From positions 1 through 38,776 of the forward strand of contig CAMHLV010000028.1 in NCBI GenBank assembly GCA_946186115.1: a stretch of 38,776 bases of DNA, in the 5' to 3' direction. This document shows, piece after piece, positions 1 to 8,172 of this stretch. Position 1 is the stretch's first letter; each line of letters opens with the position of its first letter. The notes beneath the pieces were generated by a model. The model was not told the origin of the DNA. It did not search any database and saw only the letters and a list, made by a program, of their open reading frames with translations. The translations under genes were made by a program, and so were the position numbers. The DNA comes from an uncultured Prevotella sp. GTDB taxonomy: Bacteria; Bacteroidota; Bacteroidia; Bacteroidales; Bacteroidaceae.

Positions 1-54
1 ACCCAAGACCCCAACATTAAAAGTGTTGTGCTCTACCAACTGAGCTAGCGGATC
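1..54 (-). tRNA. tRNA-Lys (UUU), cut by the window edge
   Basis: Read on the minus strand, positions 54 to 1 give a 7-base acceptor strand (GATCCGC), TA, a D arm with GCTC/GAGC stem and AGTTGGTA loop, and an anticodon arm CAACA-CTTTTAA-TGTTG whose central triplet is TTT. The variable loop follows, and the T arm and 3' acceptor strand lie beyond the window start. A UUU anticodon decodes lysine AAA/AAG. A Bacteroides-type promoter lies just upstream at 87-118. Confidence 0.93.
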
Positions 55-86
55 TACCTAAAAGTGATTTCCAAAGAAATCGGCTG

Positions 87-118
87 CAAAGGTACGATGA
101 TTTTTTGAAACGGCCAAA
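87..118 (-). promoter_or_regulatory. Bacteroides-type promoter of tRNA-Lys
   Basis: On the minus strand this reads TTTG (118-115), 20 bases, then TACCTTTG (94-87), matching the Bacteroidota sigma-70 consensus TTTG-N19-21-TAnnTTTG. The tRNA 5' end is 33 bases beyond the -7 box. Both boxes and their flanks closely resemble the parA promoter at 29290-29321. Confidence 0.8.
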
Positions 119-253
119 TTTATTGGAATTTTTTTTCTGAACTCATGCATTTAATCACTAGGAGATATATGGCATTTTGCTTGTTTATTCACACCTCGTT
201 ACCTATATATAAGATAATGACGCTTGAAAATGATAAGAAAAACAAGTTTTCCT

Positions 254-284
254 TTTGCATTTTGCTTGCTAATTCGTACCTTTG
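254..284 (+). promoter_or_regulatory. Promoter of the tsaB-murA-rseP operon
   Basis: TTTG at 254-257, 19 bases, TACCTTTG at 277-284. The -7 box is followed by CAG as in three other promoters here. It lies 20 bases before the tsaB ATG at 304, so the leader is very short; this also argues against the longer reading frame that opens at 145. Confidence 0.8.
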
Positions 285-303
285 CAGGCTGAAAGGTGAC
301 AAT

Positions 304-1011
304 ATGGCTTGCATATTACATATAGAGACAAGTACGAACATATGTTCTGTGGCAGTGTCGGAAGACGGACAGTGTATTTATGAACATGTAGAACGGGGCG
401 AGCACGGAGCTGGTGCCGAGAGTTTGGGAACAATGGTTGACGAGGCTATGTCGTTTACCGATAGTCATGCTATACCCTTTGATGCCGTTAGCGTGAGCAG
501 TGGACCTGGTTCATACACGGGATTGCGCATTGGAGTCTCGATGGCCAAAGGCATCTGTTTCGGTAGCGACTTAAAGCTCATTGCTGTGCCTACATTGGAA
601 CTTATGTGTGTGCCTGTATTGCTTGGCAAGACATCACTTCGTATTGACGAGCCAGGAGATGCACTGTTATGTCCGATGCTTGATGCACGACGCATGGAGG
701 TCTATGCAGCCCTATATGACTGGAGTCTGAAGGAGGTGCGACCTATTTCTGCCGATGTAGTGACTGCCGATACCTATCGAAAGTGGCTGGACGAGCGTCC
801 TGTGTATTTCTTCGGCAATGGAGCAGGCAAGTGCATGGATGTCATCAATCATCCCAATGCCCACTACATAGATGGTGTAGAACCACTGGCAAAGTGGATG
901 CAGCCACTGGCAGAGAAACGTTTCCTTACAGAACAATTTGAGGATGTGGCTTATTTCGTTCCTTTCTATCTAAAGGATTTTGTGGCTATTAAACCAAAGA
1001 AATTACTCTAA
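304..1011 (+). CDS. tsaB: tRNA threonylcarbamoyladenosine biosynthesis protein TsaB
   Basis: 235 residues, the usual TsaB length. The N-terminus has the ASKHA-fold strand HIETSTNICSVAVSEDG, followed by the diagnostic VSSGPGSYTGLRIG segment near residues 65-78. TsaB is a catalytically inactive TsaD paralogue that forms the TsaB-TsaD-TsaE complex, which transfers threonylcarbamoyl to A37 of ANN-decoding tRNAs in the cytoplasm; tsaD and tsaE are not in this window. The frame is open from 145, but the ATG at 304 is preferred because homology begins there and the promoter at 254-284 lies inside the longer version. It is the first gene of the operon, 7 bases before the DUF4290 gene. Confidence 0.93.
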   Translation: MACILHIETSTNICSVAVSEDGQCIYEHVERGEHGAGAESLGTMVDEAMSFTDSHAIPFDAVSVSSGPGSYTGLRIGVSMAKGICFGSDLKLIAVPTLELMCVPVLLGKTSLRIDEPGDALLCPMLDARRMEVYAALYDWSLKEVRPISADVVTADTYRKWLDERPVYFFGNGAGKCMDVINHPNAHYIDGVEPLAKWMQPLAEKRFLTEQFEDVAYFVPFYLKDFVAIKPKKLL

Positions 1012-1018
1012 CTCATAT

Positions 1019-1621
1019 ATGAATATAAAAGGTTTAGACTATAACACACAGCGCGAAAAGTTGGTGATGCCCGAATATGGGCGTGAGATTCAGAAAATGG
1101 TGGATTTGGCTATCAGCTTGCCAACCAAGGAAGAGCGCAACCTGTGCGCACAGTCTATCATACACCATATGGAGGCCAAGAACCTCCAAGTGCGCACATC
1201 GCCTGATTACGAGCAGACACTGTGGGACCATCTGTACTTGATGAGTCACAAGCAGTTGGATATTGACTGGCCATTCGATGTTGACGAGGCAGAGAAGATT
1301 CAAGCCAAGCCTCAGCCAATGACTCCGCCACATGATGACGGGCGGTATTATTCACGTCATTACGGTAAGTTGATGCAACAGGTTTTCGAGAAGCTGAAGA
1401 GTATGCCTGAAGGTGCAGAGCGTGATGAGCTGGTTCGTCAGACGGCCAATCAGATGAAGCGTAATCTGACAGCCTGGGGGCACGGTGCTATGGATGATGA
1501 GAGGATAGCCGATGATTTGGCTAGATTCACTGACGGGATAATACAGATTGATCTCTCGACATTTAGGTTTGAGCAGATGCCAAAGCCTACAGAAAGTAAG
1601 CGTAACAAGAAGAAAAAATAA
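1019..1621 (+). CDS. DUF4290 domain-containing protein
   Basis: 200 residues, mostly helical and charged, ending in a lysine-rich tail (NKKKK). The N-terminal DYNTQREKLVMPEYGREIQ stretch followed by MVDLAISLPTKEERNLCAQ is what I recognise as DUF4290, a family confined to Bacteroidota and typically placed directly upstream of murA, as here. No signal peptide or membrane segment is visible, so it is probably cytoplasmic. The ATG at 1019 is chosen; an in-frame ATG at 980 lies within tsaB. Function is unknown, and the constant linkage to murA suggests a cell-envelope or growth role only by inference. Confidence 0.85.
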   Translation: MNIKGLDYNTQREKLVMPEYGREIQKMVDLAISLPTKEERNLCAQSIIHHMEAKNLQVRTSPDYEQTLWDHLYLMSHKQLDIDWPFDVDEAEKIQAKPQPMTPPHDDGRYYSRHYGKLMQQVFEKLKSMPEGAERDELVRQTANQMKRNLTAWGHGAMDDERIADDLARFTDGIIQIDLSTFRFEQMPKPTESKRNKKKK

Positions 1622-1631
1622 ACAGAGAAGA

Positions 1632-2933
1632 ATGGCATCTTTCAGAATAGAGGGTGGTCACCTGCTTAGAGGCACCATTACTCCTCAGGGAGCAAAGAAT
1701 GAAGCTCTGCAAGTGATATGTGCATCACTGTTGACCAGCGACAGGGTTACTATCTACAATGTCCCTGACATACGGGATGTCAACAACTTGATACTGCTGC
1801 TCAAGGAGATAGGAGTGAAGGTCTGCAGAGAGTCGGGTGCAGTGACATTTCAAGCTGACTCTCTCAATATGCAATATCTTCAGAGCGATGAGTTCGTCAG
1901 TAAGTGTGCTGCTCTGCGCGGCAGCGTGCTTATGATAGGACCGCTGCTGGCCCGTATGGGAAAGGCTGTCATTACTAAGCCCGGGGGTGACAAGATAGGG
2001 CGTCGCAGGCTTGATACTCACTTTCTCGGTTTCAAGAATCTTGGAGCGCGGTTCCGTCATATTGAAGAGCGTAACGTCTATGAGATAGGTGCCCGCAAGC
2101 TGAAGGGTACATATATGCTGCTCGACGAGGCTTCGGTGACGGGAACGGCAAATATCATTATGGCTGCCGTATTTGCTGAGGGTACCACTACAATATATAA
2201 TGCTGCCTGCGAACCGTATATCCAGCAGCTGTGTCACATGCTTAACCGCATGGGTGCAAGTATCACGGGTATAGGTAGCAACCTGCTGACTATTGAGGGC
2301 GTGAAAAGCCTGCATGGTACTGAGCATACTCTTTTGCCAGACATGATTGAGGTAGGATCGTTTATAGGAATGGCAGCGGTTTGCGGCGATGGAGTGCGTA
2401 TCAAGAATGTCTCGATGAAGAATCTTGGCATTATCCCTGATGCTTTCAGAAGGTTGGGAGTCAAGATTGAGGTTGACGGGGATGACTTGTTTGTCCCCAG
2501 GCAGAAGCATTATGTTGTTGACTCCTTCATTGACGGTACTATTATGACTCTGGCTGATGCCCCCTGGCCCGGATTGACCCCCGACTTGCTCAGTGTACTT
2601 ATAGTGGTTGCCACCCAGGCACGAGGCTCTGTGCTCTTCCATCAGAAGATGTTTGAGAGTCGTTTGTTCTTTGTTGACAAGCTTATCGATATGGGTGCTC
2701 AGATTATACTGTGTGATCCTCATCGCGCCGTAGTGGTAGGCCACGATCGCAAAATGACACTTAGGGCACAGCGCATGTCGAGTCCTGATATCCGTGCTGG
2801 TATAGCCTTGTTGATAGCTGCCATGAGTGCTAACGGCACTAGTCTCATCAGTAATATTGAGCAAATAGACCGTGGCTACGAAAACATCGAGGCACGACTG
2901 AATGCTCTTGGTGCCAAGATAGAAAGAATATGA
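1632..2933 (+). CDS. murA: UDP-N-acetylglucosamine 1-carboxyvinyltransferase MurA (Asp active-site form)
   Basis: 433 residues. Catalyses the first committed step of peptidoglycan synthesis, transfer of enolpyruvate from PEP to UDP-GlcNAc, in the cytoplasm. The start (RIEGGHLLRGTITPQGAKNEAL) carries the conserved K-N pair of the EPSP-synthase fold, and the two-domain repeat runs the full length. The catalytic loop, which is PGGCxIGxRP in E. coli-type enzymes, reads KPGGDKIGRRRLD here, with Asp at residue 120 (codon 1989-1991) in place of the cysteine that fosfomycin alkylates. The ATG at 1632 starts at the conserved N-terminus; the frame is open further upstream inside the DUF4290 gene. The stop overlaps the rimM start by 4 bases (ATGA), suggesting coupled translation. 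Confidence 0.95.
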   Translation: MASFRIEGGHLLRGTITPQGAKNEALQVICASLLTSDRVTIYNVPDIRDVNNLILLLKEIGVKVCRESGAVTFQADSLNMQYLQSDEFVSKCAALRGSVLMIGPLLARMGKAVITKPGGDKIGRRRLDTHFLGFKNLGARFRHIEERNVYEIGARKLKGTYMLLDEASVTGTANIIMAAVFAEGTTTIYNAACEPYIQQLCHMLNRMGASITGIGSNLLTIEGVKSLHGTEHTLLPDMIEVGSFIGMAAVCGDGVRIKNVSMKNLGIIPDAFRRLGVKIEVDGDDLFVPRQKHYVVDSFIDGTIMTLADAPWPGLTPDLLSVLIVVATQARGSVLFHQKMFESRLFFVDKLIDMGAQIILCDPHRAVVVGHDRKMTLRAQRMSSPDIRAGIALLIAAMSANGTSLISNIEQIDRGYENIEARLNALGAKIERI

Positions 2934-3442
2934 TCAGACAGGAAGACGTTTACAAGATAGGCCGTCTGGGCAGGGCGCATGGTGTCAAGGGCGAGGTGTC
3001 GTTTATGTTCGACGACGATGTGTTCGACCGTGTCGATGCAGAGTATTTAGTGCTGGAAGTAGATGGCATCCTGACTCCTTTCTTTATGGAACAATACCGA
3101 TTCCGCAGCGATAGCCTGTGCCTGGTGAAATTCTGCGATATCGATTCCCAGAGCCAGGCTTCAGCCCTGACTGGTTGTGATGTATATTTCCCGAGAGCAT
3201 TGGCTGCTGATTGTGATAATGATGAAATGTCGTTGGCTAGTCTTGTTGGTTACGACATCATCGATTCGTCTGACAACGCAGTTGTAGGCAGGATAGCATC
3301 CATCGACAGCCAGACAGCAAATGTGCTTTTTGAACTTGAAAACGGAATGCTTATTCCTGCCACAGATGATCTCGTTATCAGCATCGACACTGATGGGAGG
3401 ACAATAGTAATGGACCTGCCAAAAGGGTTGTTAGAATTGTGA
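2930..3442 (+). CDS. rimM: Ribosome maturation factor RimM
   Basis: 170 residues, normal for the family. The N-terminal half opens with YKIGRLGRAHGVKGEV, the RimM signature, and forms the RimM beta-barrel (about residues 8-90). The C-terminal half (about 100-168) is a PRC-barrel with the VGRIASIDSQTANVLFEL and LIPATDDLVISID segments. RimM assists late assembly of the 30S head through contact with ribosomal protein S19. It overlaps murA by 4 bases and is followed closely by dxr, in the operon order common in Bacteroidota. Confidence 0.95.
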   Translation: MIRQEDVYKIGRLGRAHGVKGEVSFMFDDDVFDRVDAEYLVLEVDGILTPFFMEQYRFRSDSLCLVKFCDIDSQSQASALTGCDVYFPRALAADCDNDEMSLASLVGYDIIDSSDNAVVGRIASIDSQTANVLFELENGMLIPATDDLVISIDTDGRTIVMDLPKGLLEL

Positions 3443-3467
3443 AAATATGAAATTGCCAAATAGTCAA

Positions 3468-4622
3468 ATGAAGAAACGACAAATAGCTATACTTGGTTCC
3501 ACGGGCTCCATTGGCACACAGGCCTTGGAGGTTATTGATGAACACAGCGATCTTTTTGAAGTCTATTGTTTGACAGCCAACAATCAAGTGGAGTTGTTGG
3601 CCAGTCAGGCTCATCGCTTCAAACCTGCTGCTATCGTCATTGCCAATGAGCAGCACTACGACCAGTTGAAGCGACTGATGGACGATATGCCTGATGTGAA
3701 GGTGTATGCAGGAAAACAGGCGCTCGATGAAATTGTTGAGTCAGAGCCCATTGACATGGTGCTTACGGCAATGGTAGGCTTTGCAGGCCTTTCGCCCACA
3801 ATCCATGCGATAAAGGCTCGTAAGGCTATCGCATTGGCCAACAAGGAGACTCTGGTGGTCGCAGGAGAATTGATTTGCAATCTCGCATCCGATCATCATG
3901 TTCCCATATTACCAGTGGATAGTGAGCATTCTGCCATATTCCAAAGCCTTGTAGGAGAAGATAATAACCCCATCGAGAAGATATTGCTTACGGCAAGTGG
4001 CGGACCTTTCAGAAATTACTCGATGGAGCAGTTGGCATCGGTTACTAAAGCTGATGCTCTGCGTCATCCAACGTGGGATATGGGAGCTAAGATAACAATC
4101 GACTCTGCTACCATGATGAACAAGGGTTTCGAGGTTATCGAAGCCAAGTGGCTCTTTGGGGTGAACGCATCTCAGATACAGGTTTTAGTCCATCCGCAAA
4201 GCATCGTACACTCTGCTGTGCAGTTTCAGGATGGTGCCGTAAAGGCTCAGTTAGGAGTTCCCGACATGCGGTTGCCTATTCAGTATGCTTTCTCGTTCCC
4301 TATGCGACTGCCGCTGAGTTGTGACAGACTTGACATGTTTGCCCAGAAACTTGAGTTCTTTGAACCAGACATGAAGAAGTTCCGCTGTCTGGCACTGGCT
4401 TTTGAGGCTATCCTCAAAGGTGGCAATATGCCATGTATCGTGAATGCTGCCAATGAGGTGGTGAATCGTGGTTTCCTCGACGACAAGTGCGGATTCCTGC
4501 AGATGAGCGACATAATAGCCGAGACGATGGTAAGATGCCCGTTCGATGCTAATCCCAGCTTCGATGCTTATGTGGCTACTGATGCAGAAGCCCGACGTAT
4601 AGCTGCAGAATTGATGAATTGA
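3468..4622 (+). CDS. dxr: 1-deoxy-D-xylulose-5-phosphate reductoisomerase
   Basis: 384 residues from the ATG at 3468; an in-frame ATG at 3447 would add seven residues (MKLPNSQ). The later start is preferred because the NADPH-binding strand AILGSTGSIGTQAL normally begins a few residues after the initiator. The enzyme converts DXP to MEP in the non-mevalonate isoprenoid pathway. Visible motifs are ANKETLVVAGE, the metal-binding PVDSEHSAIFQ, the substrate loop TASGGPFR, and NAANEVVN near the C-terminus. It is the fifth gene of the operon, a few bases after rimM and 28 bases before rseP. Confidence 0.95.
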   Translation: MKKRQIAILGSTGSIGTQALEVIDEHSDLFEVYCLTANNQVELLASQAHRFKPAAIVIANEQHYDQLKRLMDDMPDVKVYAGKQALDEIVESEPIDMVLTAMVGFAGLSPTIHAIKARKAIALANKETLVVAGELICNLASDHHVPILPVDSEHSAIFQSLVGEDNNPIEKILLTASGGPFRNYSMEQLASVTKADALRHPTWDMGAKITIDSATMMNKGFEVIEAKWLFGVNASQIQVLVHPQSIVHSAVQFQDGAVKAQLGVPDMRLPIQYAFSFPMRLPLSCDRLDMFAQKLEFFEPDMKKFRCLALAFEAILKGGNMPCIVNAANEVVNRGFLDDKCGFLQMSDIIAETMVRCPFDANPSFDAYVATDAEARRIAAELMN

Positions 4623-4650
4623 TAAAAGGTAAGTAACAACAAAAATAATA

Positions 4651-6021
4651 ATGGAGATATTTTTAATTAGAGTATTACAATTCGTTCTGGCCATTTCACT
4701 TCTCGTGTTATTGCATGAGGGTGGCCATTTCTTTTTCGCCAGACTTTTCGGAGTTAGGGTGGAGAAGTTCTATATCTTTTTCGACTGGAAGTTCAGCCTG
4801 TTCAAGTTTAAGCCAAAAGGCAGCGACACAGAGTATGGAGTAGGATGGATACCTTTGGGAGGTTACTGCAAGATAGCTGGTATGATAGATGAGAGTTTCG
4901 ACACTGATCAGATGAAGCAGCCTGAGCAGCCTTGGGAGTTCCGCACCAAGCCAGCCTGGCAGCGACTGCTCATTATGATTGGTGGTGTGCTGGTAAACTT
5001 CCTGCTGGCCTTGTTTATTTACTCAATGATACTTTTCTATTGGGGTGATACATACATTCCTGTTAAGGACATGACACTGGGTATGAAGTTCAACCAAGAG
5101 GCAAAGTCATACGGTTTCAAAGATGGAGATATCCTTTTGGGAACAGAAACAAAGGCTTTCAAAGACTTCAGTGCCGACCTTTATCGCGACATATCCGTAG
5201 CAAAGAGGGTTGACATACTCCGTGATGGCAATAAGATGAGTGTTTCGCTGCCTGGAGATCTGAATCTGCTTGATATGATCAAGGCAGATCCTTCGTTTGT
5301 CCGTCCGTTGCTTCCTGCACAGATTGACAGCGTGCTGCCTGGTTCTCCTGCTGCTGGTATCGGTATGCAGGCTGGCGACCGCATTATGTCTCTCAATGGC
5401 GCTCCTGTTGACTCATACAATGAGTTTGTTGATTTGCTGGGTCGCCAGCAGGATCTGTTGGCACTGGCTGCTACTCCTGCCGACTCACTGAAAGCCCGTA
5501 CTGTCAGCTTGGTATTTGGTAACGATAGCCGTACTGATACTGCCAGCGTCGTGTTGACTCCTGATCTCAAACTGGGCTTCTTTGCTCCGAACATAGCATC
5601 TGTCTATAAGCCTGTTACCACAGAGTTCGGGTTCTTTGAGAGTATTCCTGCTGGTATAAAGTATGGTTGGCATGTTCTGGCTTCCTATGTTGACGACTTG
5701 AAATATGTGTTCACTGCAGAGGGAGCCAAGTCGCTGGGTGGCTTCGGAGCCATTGGTAGCCTGTTCCCGCCAACGTGGGACTGGTATATGTTCTGGAAGA
5801 TGACAGCATTCCTCTCTATCATTCTGGCTTTCATGAACATCCTGCCTATCCCGGCTCTGGATGGTGGTCACGTGCTGTTCCTGCTTTATGAGATAATCAC
5901 ACGTCGTAAACCCAGCGAAGAGTTTATGATACGTGCAGAGTATGTGGGCTTTGGCATTCTCATATTATTAATGGTATTTGCAAATCTGAACGACATCCTA
6001 CGCTGGCTTGGATATTTGTAG
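4651..6021 (+). CDS. rseP: RIP metalloprotease RseP (site-2 protease, M50)
   Basis: 456 residues. The zinc-binding HEGGH (residues 22-26) lies in the first membrane helix and the second metal motif, ILPIPALDGGH, at about 397-407 in a C-terminal helix: the standard M50B arrangement. A periplasmic section includes a PDZ domain around 222-260 (DSVLPGSPAAGIGMQAGDRI). About four membrane helices are visible. Family members cut membrane-bound anti-sigma factors and remnant signal peptides within the inner membrane; the substrate here cannot be read from sequence. The following terminator at 6050-6086 ends the operon. Confidence 0.94.
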   Translation: MEIFLIRVLQFVLAISLLVLLHEGGHFFFARLFGVRVEKFYIFFDWKFSLFKFKPKGSDTEYGVGWIPLGGYCKIAGMIDESFDTDQMKQPEQPWEFRTKPAWQRLLIMIGGVLVNFLLALFIYSMILFYWGDTYIPVKDMTLGMKFNQEAKSYGFKDGDILLGTETKAFKDFSADLYRDISVAKRVDILRDGNKMSVSLPGDLNLLDMIKADPSFVRPLLPAQIDSVLPGSPAAGIGMQAGDRIMSLNGAPVDSYNEFVDLLGRQQDLLALAATPADSLKARTVSLVFGNDSRTDTASVVLTPDLKLGFFAPNIASVYKPVTTEFGFFESIPAGIKYGWHVLASYVDDLKYVFTAEGAKSLGGFGAIGSLFPPTWDWYMFWKMTAFLSIILAFMNILPIPALDGGHVLFLLYEIITRRKPSEEFMIRAEYVGFGILILLMVFANLNDILRWLGYL

Positions 6022-6049
6022 CCTCCTGTAGCGTTTAGAAGAAGTATAA

Positions 6050-6086
6050 AATAAGCGGCTCCATCAATTAGAGGGAGCCGCTTATT
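6050..6086. terminator. Bidirectional hairpin terminator between rseP and the receiver gene
   Basis: A perfect 13-base-pair stem, AATAAGCGGCTCC (6050-6062) with GGAGCCGCTTATT (6074-6086), around an 11-base loop. A/T-rich sequence lies on both sides. It sits between convergent genes ending at 6021 and 6101 and can serve both. Confidence 0.88.
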
Positions 6087-6100
6087 ATTATGTTTGGCTT

Positions 6101-6457
6101 TTACTCGCCTATGAATTTGGCAATAGTTTTTAGAAGTTGCTCAGGATTGATAGGCTTCGTGAGATAGTCGTCGCATCCTGCTTCTAATGCCATCTGGCGG
6201 TCTGTCTCAAAGGCATTGGCGGTAACGGCAATGATGGGTATGTCAGGGTACGTGACTTTAAGTTGCCTGGTAGCTGCCAGACCATCCTGAATAGGCAACT
6301 TTAAGTCCATGAGGATAGCATCAGGCAATTCTTCTTTTACCATATCTACAGCCTCTTGCCCGTCGTGGGCACGAAAATAATCATAGTGCTTTTTCAGGAT
6401 GTACGTCATCAACGTATAGTTGCCGTCGTTATCCTCTGCGATAAGTACTCTTTTCAT
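6101..6457 (-). CDS. Single-domain response regulator (receiver only)
   Basis: 118 residues forming one receiver domain and nothing more. Acidic pocket E8/D9, phospho-acceptor D51 (MDLKLPIQDG), switch T79 (AVTAN) and K101 (LTKPI) are all present, so it should accept phosphate. No output domain and no histidine kinase lie in the window. The receiver resembles those at the ends of hybrid sensor kinases. The ATG at 6457 fits the family; the frame opens at 6499. It lies 55 bases downstream of the sugar transporter and may share its transcript. Its partner and target are unknown. Confidence 0.9.
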   Translation of the reverse strand: MKRVLIAEDNDGNYTLMTYILKKHYDYFRAHDGQEAVDMVKEELPDAILMDLKLPIQDGLAATRQLKVTYPDIPIIAVTANAFETDRQMALEAGCDDYLTKPINPEQLLKTIAKFIGE

Positions 6458-6512
6458 ATTTCCTGACGTTTTGATTATTATTATATTAGTTGTAGTCAAC
6501 CTTGGAGAAGGC

Positions 6513-7979
6513 TTATGCCTTCTTCCAAAGTTTAGTCATGTCTTCCAGAGTCTTGCCTTTTGTCTCAGGAACAAGTTTCCATACGAACAGAGCAGCCAGC
6601 AGGCAGATGATTCCATAGAGTCCATAGGTGAACCAGTGTCCGAAATCGTCGCCCTCTACAAGGTGCATGTTGAACATAGGTACGAAAGTAGATGAGACGA
6701 TGAAGTTGAATATCCACTGGAAAGCCACAGCGATAGCTACGGCAGCACCACGTATTGTGTTGGGGAAAATCTCGGCAATAAGAACCCAGGTGATGGGCCC
6801 CCATGAGAACATGAACGATGCTGAATAAACCATAATGCTTGCAGCAGTGACAAGTTCCATTCCTGCATGGCCAAAGGTCGTTGCAACACCAAATGCACCG
6901 ATAGCCATACCAATAGAGCCCCAGATGAGCAGTGGCTTGCGGCCCAACTTCTCAACAGTGAAGATGGCAACAAGGGTAAAGAGAATGTTTATCACGCCCA
7001 TAAATACTGTTACCACCATGGGGTTCTCCATTCCCATGTCGCCAAAGATACGTGGAGCATAGTAAAGTACGGCATTGATACCTACAGCCTGCTGGAATAC
7101 GCTAAGCATAATACCAATGAAGATGCAAAGGGCACCATAAGTCATCAGACGTTCTGTCTTTACAGTCATGGTGTCTTTTATGTCCTGAAGAATCTGCTGC
7201 GCTTTTAGGCTACCGTTGATCTTTGAAAGAATGCCGAGTGCCTTCTGGTCGTGGCCGATACTGACAAGGTAACGCGGGGTTTCAGGTACAAAACAGATAA
7301 GCAGAGCAAAGAGACCCGCCGGTACTGCTTCGCTACCGAACATATAACGCCATCCTGTGGTTACAGTCCACTGTGCTGCAGGATTGATGGCTGCCAGTCC
7401 CTTGCCCATCTCTTCGACTAATGGCTGGATATGGTCGCCAAGAATAAAGAAATTGACGAAATATACTACTAACTGTCCAAAGATAATTGCAAACTGGTTC
7501 CAAGATACCAGCATTCCCCTAATGTTTGAGGGGGCAACTTCGCCAATATACATAGGACAGATAGCAGATGCCAATCCTACGCCAATACCGCCTATGACGC
7601 GATAGATGTTGAACATGATAAGCAGTGAGTATGTGGGTACTCCATATTCGAAGAACAGGAATTCTGGAGTCATTGAGCCTAAGGCTGAGATGAAGAATAG
7701 CAAACCTGCAATAATCAGTGACTTCTTTCGTCCAAGGTTTGTTGCAAGCATTCCCGAGAGAGCAGAACCGATGATACATCCGATAAGGGCTGATGCCGAT
7801 GTGAAACCATGCCATCCGTCAGTGTAAGAGAAGTCTCCTGCTTCCATGAAGAATGCTTGAAGTCCTTTCTCTGCTCCAGAGATAACGGCTGTGTCGTAGC
7901 CGAATAATAAGCCGCCCAAGACGGCAACCATAACAATACTAATAAGGTAGGCTTTGCTACCAGTCTGTTGTTGTTCCAT
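6513..7979 (-). CDS. MFS sugar porter, XylE-like sugar:H+ symporter
   Basis: 488 residues with about twelve membrane helices. Signatures of the sugar porter family are GGLLFGYDTAVISG in helix 1 (residues 22-35), NLGRKK in the 2-3 loop, VPETPRYL at the middle loop, and the terminal PETKGKTLE. The length and helix-1 motif resemble bacterial D-xylose:H+ symporters, but specificity (xylose, glucose, galactose or arabinose) cannot be settled by eye. It is divergent from holB. The adjacent intergenic region carries a -7-like box and two TAACAC direct repeats spaced 10 bases apart. Confidence 0.9.
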   Translation of the reverse strand: MEQQQTGSKAYLISIVMVAVLGGLLFGYDTAVISGAEKGLQAFFMEAGDFSYTDGWHGFTSASALIGCIIGSALSGMLATNLGRKKSLIIAGLLFFISALGSMTPEFLFFEYGVPTYSLLIMFNIYRVIGGIGVGLASAICPMYIGEVAPSNIRGMLVSWNQFAIIFGQLVVYFVNFFILGDHIQPLVEEMGKGLAAINPAAQWTVTTGWRYMFGSEAVPAGLFALLICFVPETPRYLVSIGHDQKALGILSKINGSLKAQQILQDIKDTMTVKTERLMTYGALCIFIGIMLSVFQQAVGINAVLYYAPRIFGDMGMENPMVVTVFMGVINILFTLVAIFTVEKLGRKPLLIWGSIGMAIGAFGVATTFGHAGMELVTAASIMVYSASFMFSWGPITWVLIAEIFPNTIRGAAVAIAVAFQWIFNFIVSSTFVPMFNMHLVEGDDFGHWFTYGLYGIICLLAALFVWKLVPETKGKTLEDMTKLWKKA

Positions 7980-8026
7980 ATTTATAGTTTTGTTGTCGTT
8001 TTATTCTGTTAATCGAAAATCTCAGA

Positions 8027-8034
8027 CAAAAGTA
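8027..8034 (-). promoter_or_regulatory. Possible -7 box for the sugar porter gene
   Basis: Minus-strand TACTTTTG (8034-8027) fits TAnnTTTG and lies 47 bases before the start at 7979. No good TTTG is seen at the expected -33 distance, so the promoter may be weak or activator-dependent. Just upstream, TAACAC occurs at 8076-8081 and 8086-8091, one helical turn apart. Confidence 0.45.
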
Positions 8035-8117
8035 ATGCTTTTTCGTGAGATAGCGATAATTCGAAGCAACATTTAACACCTTGTAACACTCATGAATGTG
8101 AAAAAGAATGAATTTTT

Positions 8118-8148
8118 TTTGTCCTGCACCTTATTTTTAGTAATTTTG
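8118..8148 (+). promoter_or_regulatory. Promoter of holB-ricT-gldH
   Basis: TTTG at 8118-8121, 19 bases, TAATTTTG at 8141-8148, with the start codon at 8173. Both boxes and the spacing fit the Bacteroidota consensus. Confidence 0.75.
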
Positions 8149-8172
8149 CCACGTATTATGCACTTTTAGCAG

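Noticed and set aside
1725..2864. 379-residue minus-strand frame opposite murA
   Set aside because: It is an antisense shadow of a well-supported gene with no family features.
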